The position numbers and the translations under genes were made by a program. A model generated the notes under the pieces. That model made no database searches and was not told where the DNA came from. It saw only the letters and a list, made by a program, of their open reading frames with translations. From a virus, in the IMG/VR virus record IMGVR_UViG_3300027754_000305, positions 1 through 31,137 of that record: a stretch of DNA of 31,137 bases; one strand, 5' to 3'. Positions 1 to 7,829 of this stretch are shown piece by piece. Every line of letters starts with the position of its first letter. Within the stretch, counting starts at the first letter, position 1.

Positions 1-619
1 GGTCGGAGAGATCGTTGGCGGATTCTTCGCCGGCGGCTCGGATGAGGTCGATGGGGGACCAGCGGACTGGGGTGATGTCGGTGAAGCCGTCGGCGTCGAT
101 GTAGACCTGGGCGAGTTGGAGGTAGCGGACGCCGATGGTGTTGTCGGGGACGGTGTCCTCCAGCCAGACGATCTCCACGGTGTCGATGGTGAAGGTAAGG
201 GTATCGGGATCGGGGGCGGCGTCGTAGGCGTCGGTGATCTCCAGCTTGATGCAGACGAAGCCGGAGGCCGGGGAAGTGATGGGCAGGGTGTTGGCGCTGG
301 TGTCCATGCCGAGGGTGGCGGCGTCGATGGTAATGTCGTAGAGGTCGCCGTTGATGCGAAGGGTTCCGTAGCGGACGGTGACCACGTCGGTGTCTGAAAG
401 GGTCACTTTCCACGGGTGCTGATTGATGCTGGCATCCCATTCTGATGCGTGAAGGGTCTGGCCGGAGAGGTTCTTGCTGATCTTCACATTGTCACCGGGC
501 AGGAGTTTGGCGGCACGCATGCAGGCGACCAGCATGTTCCAGGTCTCGGCCGTGGGCAGGATGAATTTTCCTTTGGCTGTGGGCAGGGCGGCGGGGTCGG
601 TGTCTGGTGCTTTAGCCAT
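1..619 (-). CDS. Distal tail protein, partial (3' end off window)
   Basis: This is an open frame of 206 codons that runs off the left edge. Its ATG at 619 overlaps the stop of the upstream gene by 8 bases, so the two are translationally coupled. The family is not recognised. The protein has a Trp-Asn pair at residues 27-28, an LLPGDNVKI stretch near 39, a beta-rich middle and a GFVCIKLEI strand at 120-128. The upstream neighbour carries the same landmarks in the same order, so the two look like paralogues. The position after the tape measure and another distal gene suggests a baseplate, hub or tail-tip component. That role is inferred from gene order only. Confidence 0.75.
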   Translation of the reverse strand, partial: MAKAPDTDPAALPTAKGKFILPTAETWNMLVACMRAAKLLPGDNVKISKNLSGQTLHASEWDASINQHPWKVTLSDTDVVTVRYGTLRINGDLYDITIDAATLGMDTSANTLPITSPASGFVCIKLEITDAYDAAPDPDTLTFTIDTVEIVWLEDTVPDNTIGVRYLQLAQVYIDADGFTDITPVRWSPIDLIRAAGEESANDLSD

Positions 620-1301
620 TGAGCCAGTGGGTGATGGGGTTGTCTGATTTGATGAAGAAATCCCACCCGCTGGAATTCCAGTAAAGGGGGACTTCTGAAC
701 GCACGAATTCAGAGGCGAAGCCGTGGTTGATCTGCTCGATGGTGAGCTGGCCTTTGACCAGTTGGTGGATCTCGCCGGCGGCGCTGATGCCAGCGATGGG
801 ATAGTAACGATCCGTGAGGGTTTGCGCGGGCACGGCTCCGGCATTCCAGACGACAGTCAAGGCATAGACAACGGGGGCGGTTGTGACTGTCCAATCGAGT
901 TCCATTTTCAGGCAGATAAATCCCTCCTCATCGGCACCGGCCAGGTAGTTATTTCCAGACTGGAATAGGGTCGCGTCCACATAGAGGTCAGGGAAATTTT
1001 CCGCGCTGTAAATGACGGCTCCGGCGTTGGGGTAGCCGACGCCCAGCTCGTAATAGTCCCACTCCGCCTCGGTGCCTCCGTAAATATTGACGCCCCCGTC
1101 CGCCCTGGTCACCTGCCAGTAATAATCCCCGCGGGGGATGGCTCCGGTGCTTACCCTGGTGCCGTTGGGGGAGCGGTCCACGCGCACGCCGTTGCCTGGT
1201 TTCACCCAGCTTTTCTGGAGGGCGCGGACCACGGCATTCCAGGCCTTGGATGAGATGACCGCCAGACCGTGGGAGGCGGTGGGCAGTTCATCTGTCATCA
1301 T
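612..1301 (-). CDS. Distal tail protein, paralogue of next gene
   Basis: This encodes 229 residues. The start is the first of two adjacent ATGs at 1301, overlapping the upstream stop in an ATGA arrangement; a longer in-frame extension upstream would run through the neighbouring gene. The protein is beta-rich with no membrane segment. A Trp-Asn pair (residues 21-22), a KPGNGVRV segment, GFICLKMEL at 127-135 and RYYPIAGI at 165-172 match landmarks of the downstream partial gene, indicating an old tandem duplication. The context, last genes of the tail cluster, suggests a tail-tip structural protein. No family name can be given from sequence alone. Confidence 0.75.
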   Translation of the reverse strand: MMTDELPTASHGLAVISSKAWNAVVRALQKSWVKPGNGVRVDRSPNGTRVSTGAIPRGDYYWQVTRADGGVNIYGGTEAEWDYYELGVGYPNAGAVIYSAENFPDLYVDATLFQSGNNYLAGADEEGFICLKMELDWTVTTAPVVYALTVVWNAGAVPAQTLTDRYYPIAGISAAGEIHQLVKGQLTIEQINHGFASEFVRSEVPLYWNSSGWDFFIKSDNPITHWLNG

Positions 1302-2011
1302 GGCGTGTATTGATTCCGGTGGATGTAGTTGTCCGTCCGGTAGTGAATGACATCGTCGGCCACTCCCACGAGGAGTTGGATGGGCATGCGCTCGATGATC
1401 CATCCGCTGGGCCAGTGGAGCAGAGGATCGGCAAGGGTTGCCCAGTGGGAGGCGGCCAGATCTGGAACCCATGGAGGCGTGGCCTCTTCTCCCACGCTGT
1501 CGGTGGCCGCAGCCGTGCCAATGACCGGATAGGTGAAGGAGACGGTGACATCGCATTCCTGCGTGGCCACGCGGGCGAAGGGTCCTCCCACTCCGGCAAT
1601 GGAAATGTTTTTGCCCTCGTATTCGTTGGCGATGCTGTCCACCTGGATGAATTTGGGCTTGGAGGCATTGATCACGCCCAGTAGTTTGAGCGTGCCGCGG
1701 TAGCAATGCGGCGGGCCGTCCTGTTCGAGGTCGGCATCCTGCACGAAGAAAAGGGAGTCTTCATCGCCCGTCCAGTCGATGAGTCCGAGCGCCGTGTGGG
1801 CGGTGCCGAGCGGCCAGGTGGCGCGCAGCAGGGCATCCATGCTGGAGGTTGTGGTCACTTCCGGCGCAGTGGCCATGATGCCCCAGATTTCCAGCGTGAG
1901 GACATCCCAGCCGGACGGGTTCTGCGTCAGCTTTTCATTCGTCACGATGAAGCCGCCTTCATCGAAATCAGAGTGGCCGAAGATCCGGGAATAAACGTCA
2001 GCGAAGGCCAT
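1298..2011 (-). CDS. Hypothetical tail protein after tape measure
   Basis: This encodes 237 residues, starting 3 bases after the tape-measure stop and ending in a 4-base overlap with the next gene. There is no signal peptide or membrane segment. It is rich in Trp and acidic residues, with predicted beta strands. In Mu-like siphophages the first genes after the tape measure encode distal tail or hub proteins that connect the tube to the receptor-binding tip, and this slot fits that role. I cannot match it to a named family. The function is therefore inferred from position. Confidence 0.75.
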   Translation of the reverse strand: MAFADVYSRIFGHSDFDEGGFIVTNEKLTQNPSGWDVLTLEIWGIMATAPEVTTTSSMDALLRATWPLGTAHTALGLIDWTGDEDSLFFVQDADLEQDGPPHCYRGTLKLLGVINASKPKFIQVDSIANEYEGKNISIAGVGGPFARVATQECDVTVSFTYPVIGTAAATDSVGEEATPPWVPDLAASHWATLADPLLHWPSGWIIERMPIQLLVGVADDVIHYRTDNYIHRNQYTP

Positions 2012-2014
2012 GGT

Positions 2015-3502
2015 TCAGACGGGGGAGAGTTGTTTTTGGAAAAATTGGAGGATCTGCTGCACGGCCTCCAGCAGCGCTGCGTCCTTGTTCTGGCCTCCCT
2101 GCTGCTCTTCAGCCTTCGTCTTGGCTGGCTGCGTGCTCAGTCCGAGGTTGGGCTTCACCAACCCGGCTCGGATGCGCTCCTGCATCGTGGTGGGAATCCC
2201 CTGCTTCACCCGGTCCTGAATGCTCATGCGCTGGATGGCTTTGCTTTGTGGGGCAGCTCCTTCGGCTGCGCCGTTGCCTTGCATCTCTTGAGCAAACGAC
2301 CTCAATGTGCCCAACGCACGACCTATTGCTGGCGTTGCTGTTAGCTTGGCCATTGAAGCTGCCTCTCGCTGGGTTTTGGCTGCATTTTTCTGTTCCTGGG
2401 CTGCCTGCTTTTGCTCCTTGGCGCTGTCGATCAACTCGTTCGTGTCGAAATTCCACTTCCCATCCATCATGGCCTCGCGCTGTTTTTGATCCGCATCCGC
2501 CTGCGCCTTGTTCTCATCCTGGATCTTTTTGTTTTCGTCGTCCTTCAGCTTTTGGAGTTCATTGCGTCCCTCAGCGGCCGTGTTTTCAACGGCCATCTTG
2601 GCGTTGCCTTGGGCTGAGGTTGCCTGCATGGCGTCATACTCTGAGTTGATGCCAGCCTTGGTCTCTCTCATGAAGCCTTTTTGATCGAGGTTTTCATACC
2701 CTTTGATGATGTTTTGCCGCTCCATCTCGTATTCGCGTTTGATCCCCTTCGTCGGGTCGCCTACGGTCTCGGCGATTGTTACCATGACGGCCTCACCGGC
2801 ATCATTGATCTTCAATTGAGCCCACTTCACAACCTTCATGTAGGCGGACATCAATCCATCGGCGATATTTACGACGGTGCTCCTCAGATCCAGCATCACC
2901 GCATCCAATCCCTTGCCCGCTTTGGCCGCCCCGACAATGTATTGCGCCCATTTCGCGATTTTCTCGCCCACTTCCTGCGCATCAGTCTTCATTCCATCCA
3001 TCCAGAGTTTCCCATTTTCCATGGCGGGTTTCAGCGCATCGACAATGGGCTTTGCAAATTCGATTTGCACCTCCTGCCAGCCTTTGATCAGTCCGTCTTT
3101 GAGTTCGTTGAACGTGGCTCCGTGCTCCACGTATTCCCCCTTCATCTTGGCCAGTGCATCCGCCGCATCCTCGGCATCGCCGACAAGCTGCGCCATGCCC
3201 ATGGCTCCAGCGGCGAGGTTCTGCACCTTATTGATGACACCGCTCACCAGCGATATTGCACCGTTAAGGTGGTGCATGGCCTGCACGGTGCCGCCCACCG
3301 CCCCCACCGCGCCGCCCAGGCTGCTCTTAATGATATTGGCCGACGCCGCCACGGCCCGGCCCATTCTGCCAGCCGCGCCGCCGGTATCGGCAAAATGATT
3401 CACCCCCTTCATCGCAAAGCTCGCAATGTCTGCACCTGCATTTTGTAGAGCCGCCATGAAGCCCTTGGCGTTGAGATCGAGGTTAAACTCCAGGTTGTTC
3501 AT
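2015..3502 (-). CDS. Tail tape measure protein
   Basis: This encodes 495 residues, the longest protein of the leftward tail cluster, and starts in a 4-base ATGA overlap with the preceding gene. The first 130 residues are Ala/Gly-rich with hydrophobic helices. A long charged region rich in Glu, Lys and Gln, roughly residues 265-390, looks like continuous coiled coil. This pattern is typical of tape measure proteins, which sit in the tail tube lumen and set tail length. By the usual rule of about 0.15 nm per residue the tail would be around 75 nm, which is an estimate only. Confidence 0.85.
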   Translation of the reverse strand: MNNLEFNLDLNAKGFMAALQNAGADIASFAMKGVNHFADTGGAAGRMGRAVAASANIIKSSLGGAVGAVGGTVQAMHHLNGAISLVSGVINKVQNLAAGAMGMAQLVGDAEDAADALAKMKGEYVEHGATFNELKDGLIKGWQEVQIEFAKPIVDALKPAMENGKLWMDGMKTDAQEVGEKIAKWAQYIVGAAKAGKGLDAVMLDLRSTVVNIADGLMSAYMKVVKWAQLKINDAGEAVMVTIAETVGDPTKGIKREYEMERQNIIKGYENLDQKGFMRETKAGINSEYDAMQATSAQGNAKMAVENTAAEGRNELQKLKDDENKKIQDENKAQADADQKQREAMMDGKWNFDTNELIDSAKEQKQAAQEQKNAAKTQREAASMAKLTATPAIGRALGTLRSFAQEMQGNGAAEGAAPQSKAIQRMSIQDRVKQGIPTTMQERIRAGLVKPNLGLSTQPAKTKAEEQQGGQNKDAALLEAVQQILQFFQKQLSPV

Positions 3503-4140
3503 GGGATGGCTTGGATGGCGGTGGCGAGTTTGGAGAGGTAGGGCGGGGGTGCGTCGTAGCCGTGGGCATTGTCAGGTCCGTTGGTGCAGAAAAAATACTT
3601 CACGCCGCGGCTGGCGGCAACCTCCAGTGGCTTGTGGAAATCAGTTTCCCCCATGGCGATGACCGCCTGGCGCTTGGCTGCGATGTTGCCGACGGCGTGG
3701 GAGCGGGTGAAGCGCTCGGCTTCGAAGATGACCACGGGCGCGGTCTGCGAATCCATGGAGAATTTCGGCGCAGTGCCGGGATTGAGCATTTGCCAGGGCG
3801 CGATCTTCGGGGTGACGCGCACGTCGTCCAGGAAGAAAGCATTGATGCCGTAGAATTTCCGCCAGCGCAGGCGTTCGCCCAGGAGCTGGACCTGATTCTT
3901 CTGCACGGCTTTGTCCACGCGGATCGGTCCATCGTTGGGAAACTGGATGGCGTCCACATAGCCGAGGATTTCCGTGCCCTTGATGGCGCGGAGTTTCTCG
4001 ATAGCCTTCTGCCATTGCGCATCCTCCCGGATGCCCGGGCCGCTCCAGACATTGACGATGACCACGCTGGGCGTGATCCGGCAGGCTTCCACCACGGAGT
4101 TCAGCCAGGTCAGGTCATAGAATGGGAGCAGGAGGATCAT
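3499..4140 (-). CDS. Spherulin-4-like (GH135-type) glycosidase domain protein
   Basis: This encodes 213 residues with features of the spherulation-specific family 4 fold, a TIM barrel related to GH135. An ILLLPFYDLTW first strand is followed by VVIVNVWSGPG (residues 26-36), EILGYVDA (57-64), FFLDD (102-106), LNPGTAP near 119-125 and VVIFE ending at E140. Family members such as fungal Sph3 cleave amino-sugar polysaccharides using acidic residues; D105/D106 and E140 are the obvious candidates here. There is no signal peptide. The gene sits between the tail chaperone and tape measure genes, a slot rarely holding an enzyme, so a virion-borne depolymerase is plausible. Family assignment is from motif memory; activity is inferred. 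Confidence 0.7.
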   Translation of the reverse strand: MILLLPFYDLTWLNSVVEACRITPSVVIVNVWSGPGIREDAQWQKAIEKLRAIKGTEILGYVDAIQFPNDGPIRVDKAVQKNQVQLLGERLRWRKFYGINAFFLDDVRVTPKIAPWQMLNPGTAPKFSMDSQTAPVVIFEAERFTRSHAVGNIAAKRQAVIAMGETDFHKPLEVAASRGVKYFFCTNGPDNAHGYDAPPPYLSKLATAIQAIP

Positions 4141-4417
4141 GTTTCAGCCGGTAGTTTTTATCCAGGTGTTTGCGCATCCGCGCGCGGGCCGCGATGGCTT
4201 CGCGGGCGACGTAGTCCGGGCCTTCGTGCTTCCATCCGTTGCGAGCGCAGAGGGCAGGCCAGAGGGCGAGGGCTGCGGAGAGTGGGAATTTGCAGTAGGC
4301 TTCATGCAGGGTCATTTTGTAGTTGGCCATGAGGGCGTCCGTGAGGACCATTACCCAGCCAGGGCCGGTGCTGCCGGGGTGGCCTTCTAGCTGCTCGGCT
4401 CCCCGGCCGGGACCTGG
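4115..4417 (-). CDS. Tail assembly chaperone extension (T-like), reached by candidate -1 frameshift
   Basis: This is an open frame of 100 codons lying in the -1 frame relative to the upstream chaperone gene and extending past its stop. At minus-strand codons CTC CCC CAG (4422-4414) a Pro tRNA on CCC could slip back one base and still pair with CCC, giving a fused product of about 254 residues. The C-terminal part (MANYKMTLHEAYCKFPLSAA) looks like a folded helical domain. Lambda G/GT and many siphophages use such a shift between tube and tape measure genes. An internal ATG at MVLTDAL could instead allow separate translation. It overlaps the next gene by 26 bases. Confidence 0.5.
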   Translation of the reverse strand, partial: PGPGRGAEQLEGHPGSTGPGWVMVLTDALMANYKMTLHEAYCKFPLSAALALWPALCARNGWKHEGPDYVAREAIAARARMRKHLDKNYRLKHDPPAPIL

Positions 4418-4878
4418 GGGAGCTGGACCTCCTCGCGTTGGCCGTCCACGCGGCGGCGCTCTTCCGTGAACCATTCGCTGGCCGCGGCGAGATCCTCCTT
4501 GGTGAGGCAGCGCATGAAGGAAAAGACGCAGGCTTCGAAGTCGTCCAGGTTGAACGCGGCGCGGGTGCGCAGGCGCAGCCAGGCCTCGTGCTGTTCCGCC
4601 AGCAGGAAGATGAGGTGGCTGCTGGTGAACGTTTCCCCGGCTTCGCGGTAGCGCTCCGTGAGTTTCTCCATGAGTTCCACCGTGGCGCCGTTGTAGACGA
4701 GGCGGTGCTGGCCGAGCGGGTAGCCGTCGCTGAAGACGGCCGCGTCCATGAGACTGGCAGTCTGTTCAGGATCGGCCCCCTTGGTGCGGGCGGCGGTGGC
4801 GGCGTTGATTCCGGCGACGTGGACGAGCCAGTTGCGGTCTCGCTTGGTGATTTCGGGCAGGGTTTCGGTGTCGGGCAT
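4387..4878 (-). CDS. Tail assembly chaperone (G-like)
   Basis: This encodes 163 residues, soluble and mostly helical, starting at an ATG preceded by an A/C-rich leader of CCCAACA units. It lies directly after the tube-like gene and upstream of the tape measure, the standard position of the tail assembly chaperone that coats the tape measure during tail assembly and is absent from the virion. A second open frame overlaps its 3' end in the -1 register, supporting the G/GT interpretation. Sequence identity to a named family is not recognisable, so the call rests on position, size and frame overlap. Confidence 0.65.
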   Translation of the reverse strand: MPDTETLPEITKRDRNWLVHVAGINAATAARTKGADPEQTASLMDAAVFSDGYPLGQHRLVYNGATVELMEKLTERYREAGETFTSSHLIFLLAEQHEAWLRLRTRAAFNLDDFEACVFSFMRCLTKEDLAAASEWFTEERRRVDGQREEVQLPQVPAGEPSS

Positions 4879-4920
4879 GTTGGGTTGGTGTTGGGTTGAA
4901 TGTCAGCCGGTCTGGCTGGC

Positions 4921-5358
4921 TTAATCGACTTCGAAAGCGCCGGTTCCGGAGTTGTAAACAAAGAGGCTGGTGCTGCCGGCAGCGAGGTGGTCCCAGCTCT
5001 TGGCTTTGATGCTGATCATGCGTTCGCCGTTGTGGGTCCACTTGATGCTGGCACCAGGCAGGACGATGCCGGTCACTCCCACGAGGGGGAAGACCAGGTT
5101 GCTGCCCATTTCAGGGGCGGCCACGGAGGCATCGAAGAGACATTCGAAGTCCAGCTCGAAGCCGGCATTCTCAATGAGGAAGGCGCGGAGCCGGTTCCTG
5201 CAGTCTTTGATCTCGCGGGTGTCGGCCACGCGGGTGAGGTTGGCGCTCATGACCTGGCCGAAGTCGTCCAGCGTGGTCAGCATGCAGGTCCCGATGATGA
5301 TGCCGGGATCGGAGGTGAGATTGAATGAGACAGGTTCAAATGTGGTGTCGAAGGCCAT
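4921..5358 (-). CDS. Putative tail tube protein
   Basis: This encodes 145 residues, beta-rich, with no membrane segment. The pattern of alternating hydrophobic strands in the second half (residues 85-145) fits a tail tube fold. It follows the gp37-like gene and precedes the chaperone pair, the expected slot for the major tail subunit. No sheath gene lies between, consistent with a non-contractile tail. The start at 5358 follows an A/C-rich leader with ACCAACC units and no Shine-Dalgarno. The family is not identified by sequence; confidence comes from order and fold impression. Confidence 0.6.
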   Translation of the reverse strand: MAFDTTFEPVSFNLTSDPGIIIGTCMLTTLDDFGQVMSANLTRVADTREIKDCRNRLRAFLIENAGFELDFECLFDASVAAPEMGSNLVFPLVGVTGIVLPGASIKWTHNGERMISIKAKSWDHLAAGSTSLFVYNSGTGAFEVD

Positions 5359-5381
5359 GGTGGTGGGTGGTTGGTGTTAAA

Positions 5382-5909
5382 TTAGGCGGCTGGTAAAGTG
5401 GCTTTGATTTCGGCGGCGCCGGGAATGGCGCGCAGGATGACGAAGGTGAGGACGGCGGTGCGGGTGGACGGGAGGGACTGATCGGAGTCGCCCAGCCAGG
5501 CGGTGGAAACTGGTTTGAATCCCGCGGCGGGATCGAGTTCCGAGCTGCGGAGCGTCTGCGCGTCGTCTGTATAAAAGCGGATGCTGCGCACCCAGGTCTG
5601 GACTTGTTCAATGACATCCAGCAGGGCCGCGTTGGTGGTGGTGCCGCGCAGGGCATCGGCGGCGGGATCGAAGGAGAGCCCGCGGGCGGCTTGGATGATG
5701 ACGTTGATCTTGGTGCGGTCGTGGTTCCCCATGGTGCCGCCCAGGTCAGATCCGCCGTAGCCGATGAGGATGCGGACTTTCTCCGGGGCATTTTCCAGTT
5801 TCCGCAGCGCATCCTCCGGCGTGACGAAGGTCTCCACGGTCGCGGCCACCGTCTCGGCCAGTGGGGCGAGCGCGGTTTCCAGAGCGATGAGGATGACGGA
5901 AAGTTTCAT
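5382..5909 (-). CDS. Tail terminator-like protein (Mu gp37 position)
   Basis: This encodes 175 residues, with the start immediately after the stop of the upstream gene. The N-terminal helix (about residues 1-25) is followed by an alternating alpha/beta region containing TKINVIIQAA, and a late strand TAVLTFVILRAIPG. The length and pattern resemble the DUF1834/gp37 and tail-terminator group, which caps the assembled tube and helps join it to the head. It sits between the gp36-like and tube-like genes as in Mu-type clusters. The family call is tentative. Confidence 0.55.
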   Translation of the reverse strand: MKLSVILIALETALAPLAETVAATVETFVTPEDALRKLENAPEKVRILIGYGGSDLGGTMGNHDRTKINVIIQAARGLSFDPAADALRGTTTNAALLDVIEQVQTWVRSIRFYTDDAQTLRSSELDPAAGFKPVSTAWLGDSDQSLPSTRTAVLTFVILRAIPGAAEIKATLPAA

Positions 5910-6302
5910 TTACTGGGGTGGAAAATGCTTGTCCATGACACCTTGCAGATCGGCGATGAGCTGCTCGGCGGTGTCGAGATCGAGATTCAGACGGCTGGCC
6001 ACCAGCTCCCCGCCGGCGGCCACGCGCAGCTCCTTGAGGATGGCGGTGGTCTTGGTGGTGAGGGTGTCGATGTATTTCGCGGCCGTGGCGATCTGCTGGC
6101 GCACCTGGTCGATGCGCTGCATGTGCCGCACCTCATTGGCATCCGGCAGGCCCAGCCCACCGAAGGCGCGCTTTGGGGTGGGTGGCACTCCCGCAGGGCG
6201 CGGGATGGTGCCGGGGCCTGCTCCGGTCTGCGCAGACTTGGCGAACGGGATGGCCGGGATCTTTCCTCCGGCGAGTTGTTCGAGGGTGGCGTCGGTTTCC
6301 AT
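5910..6302 (-). CDS. Hypothetical protein in head-tail cluster
   Basis: This encodes 130 residues. The first half is Pro/Gly/Ala-rich and probably disordered; residues 60-130 look helical, with a coiled-coil character (RIDQVRQQIATAAKYID). It starts 3 bases after the gp36-like stop and its own stop abuts the next start, so it is tightly co-translated with head-tail joining genes. I do not recognise a family. A connector or neck accessory role is possible only by position. Confidence 0.65.
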   Translation of the reverse strand: METDATLEQLAGGKIPAIPFAKSAQTGAGPGTIPRPAGVPPTPKRAFGGLGLPDANEVRHMQRIDQVRQQIATAAKYIDTLTTKTTAILKELRVAAGGELVASRLNLDLDTAEQLIADLQGVMDKHFPPQ

Positions 6303-6305
6303 GGG

Positions 6306-6722
6306 TCAGGCGGAAAGGATGGTGGAATTGGTGCGGGCCGCTTGCGTGATGGCTGACACGCTGGGCTTTTTATTGAGAGCACCGGCCGCGAACGGCTGGT
6401 TCTTTTCAATGATGGCCGTGAGCTTTTTCTCCTGGGCTTTGGCGGCATCCGTCCAGGGATTCTGGTCGCCGAAGTAGCCACGCCGGCGGTAGCACGTCTC
6501 CAGGGCAAAGACCCGGGCGGCTTCCTTGGCGATGAGGAATCCATCCTCATCAGATCCCACGGGCACGCTCACGCGCTGCACCAGGATGGCGTCCACCTTC
6601 TCGCTGGCGCGCTCGGCCAGGACCGTGAAACTGATCGGCCCGTCCGGTCCGTCATTCAGCGCTTGCTGAAGGAAGGAGCTGGGCAGGTCTGCGAGCAGAT
6701 CATTTTCGACGAGGTAGGCCAT
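6306..6722 (-). CDS. Mu gp36-like head protein (DUF1320 type)
   Basis: This encodes 138 residues. It starts MAYLVENDLLADLP, matching the typical opening of the gp36/DUF1320 family, and has mid-protein features common there: a helix with AERASEKVDAIL (residues 36-47) and DGFLIAKEAARVFALETCYRRRG at 60-82. In Mu this gene lies after the major capsid gene and is thought to act in head-tail joining. Here it also follows the capsid gene, after a 153-base gap that contains a strong hairpin. The assignment rests on N-terminal and size similarity plus synteny. Confidence 0.75.
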   Translation of the reverse strand: MAYLVENDLLADLPSSFLQQALNDGPDGPISFTVLAERASEKVDAILVQRVSVPVGSDEDGFLIAKEAARVFALETCYRRRGYFGDQNPWTDAAKAQEKKLTAIIEKNQPFAAGALNKKPSVSAITQAARTNSTILSA

Positions 6723-6814
6723 GAGGTGAGGAAAGGAGAAAAAGGAAAATAGGCGCGGCGGAGTAGGTCAACGGACGCCGCCGCTCGTGCCCCGTCGTCC
6801 CTTGATGCGGGAGG

Positions 6815-6857
6815 AGGGTGGTGGTCTGCTGAACCCAACAACGGTGACCACCACCCT
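6815..6857. other. Perfect 12-bp inverted repeat (hairpin) after capsid gene
   Basis: AGGGTGGTGGTC at 6815-6826 is exactly complementary to GACCACCACCCT at 6846-6857, with a 19-base loop. It lies in the 153-base gap between the major capsid gene and the gp36-like gene. Neither strand has a U-run after the stem, so it is not a classic intrinsic terminator. An RNA-processing or 3'-stabilising element for the highly expressed capsid message is more likely, or a partial attenuator. Confidence 0.6.
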
Positions 6858-6875
6858 GAGATCCCCAACAAATTG

Positions 6876-7793
6876 TTACGCGGCGTCCACGCCCGTCGAT
6901 CCGTAGGCCAGCTCAGGCAGGCCGTAGCCGACGTTGCCCGAGTAGTAACCCTGCCAGACGAAGTCGTGAGACTCGATGAAGTCGCGGCCTTCCATGTTGG
7001 TGTCGCTGAGGACCCGGAAGGGGATTTCCTCATTCTTGAAGAGCGGCTTCACAGGGAGGCCGATTTCAAGGAGGAACCACTCATCGCCCGTGCCGCTGAT
7101 GGCCAGATCCTGGAGGACCACGACCTCGGCCATTTGGTAGTAAGGATTGTCCGCGCCGCTGGCCAGCTTCTGGAGGCTGACGATGGACTTGGCGGTGAAC
7201 TCATAGGTGGGGGAAACGACCAGGGCGACCCGGCGTCCGAGGCGCATGGGCTTGCCGAAGGCGTTCTTGCGGTTGCGCAGGTTGGCGTATCCGGTCGCGA
7301 AGTTGTCCGCGCTGAGTTTCTTCGTCATGCGGTTGCCGAAGGAGGTGGCACCCGTCCAGGCTTTTTTGCCGGAGGTCTTGAAGAAGGTGTCGCCGGTGTA
7401 GTCGGTGAGCGTGAAGCCGTTGATGAGCGCGTTGGCGCAGAGTTCCAGCGGGTGCATGGCCCCGGAGACGCCGAGCATCTGCGCGGTGGGCTTGTAGACG
7501 CCGAGCTGGTCGCGGTGGATGTCGATGGCCTTCACAGTGAGCGTCTGCGCCCATTCGTAGTTGGCCACCGTGTATTCCGATGTGCGCACGCCGGTCTTGG
7601 TCGTCTCACTGCGGAGCTGGGCCATGCCAGGCAGGGCACCGAGCCAGCCGAGGGTGACGTTGGCTCCGGTGGCGTTGGTGTTCATCATCAGGTCATTGAT
7701 GAGAGCGTCGTTTTGCGCGCCCTGGAAAGCATCCGTGGCGGTGATGATGATGCCGTTATTGAAAGCGGCGAGTTTCGTGGTCGAGATTAACAT
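6876..7793 (-). CDS. T: Major capsid protein, Mu gpT family
   Basis: This encodes 305 residues, the standard length for Mu gpT (major head subunit). Recognisable features are the N-terminal NNGIIITATDAFQGA segment, LGWLGALPGM near residue 50, the RTSEYTVANYEWAQTL segment typical of the gpT core, and a RVALVVSPTYEF strand around residue 188. It assembles the icosahedral shell on the protease/scaffold encoded upstream. Neighbours are the protease I and decoration genes upstream and the gp36-like gene downstream, the Mu order with the decoration gene inserted. The start follows an A/T- and A/C-rich leader without Shine-Dalgarno. Confidence 0.9.
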   Translation of the reverse strand: MLISTTKLAAFNNGIIITATDAFQGAQNDALINDLMMNTNATGANVTLGWLGALPGMAQLRSETTKTGVRTSEYTVANYEWAQTLTVKAIDIHRDQLGVYKPTAQMLGVSGAMHPLELCANALINGFTLTDYTGDTFFKTSGKKAWTGATSFGNRMTKKLSADNFATGYANLRNRKNAFGKPMRLGRRVALVVSPTYEFTAKSIVSLQKLASGADNPYYQMAEVVVLQDLAISGTGDEWFLLEIGLPVKPLFKNEEIPFRVLSDTNMEGRDFIESHDFVWQGYYSGNVGYGLPELAYGSTGVDAA

Positions 7794-7829
7794 AGGTGGT
7801 TAAATTTCAGGTTGGATCAGGCGGGTGGA

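Noticed and set aside
116-397. Gly/Asp/Val-rich plus-strand open frame at the left edge
   Set aside because: Low-complexity composition opposite a well-formed tail gene that continues off the window; it is a shadow frame.
396-405. GAAAGGGTCA in the left-edge tail gene as a late element
   Set aside because: The rest of the element is missing, and the word fits the coding sequence on the other strand.
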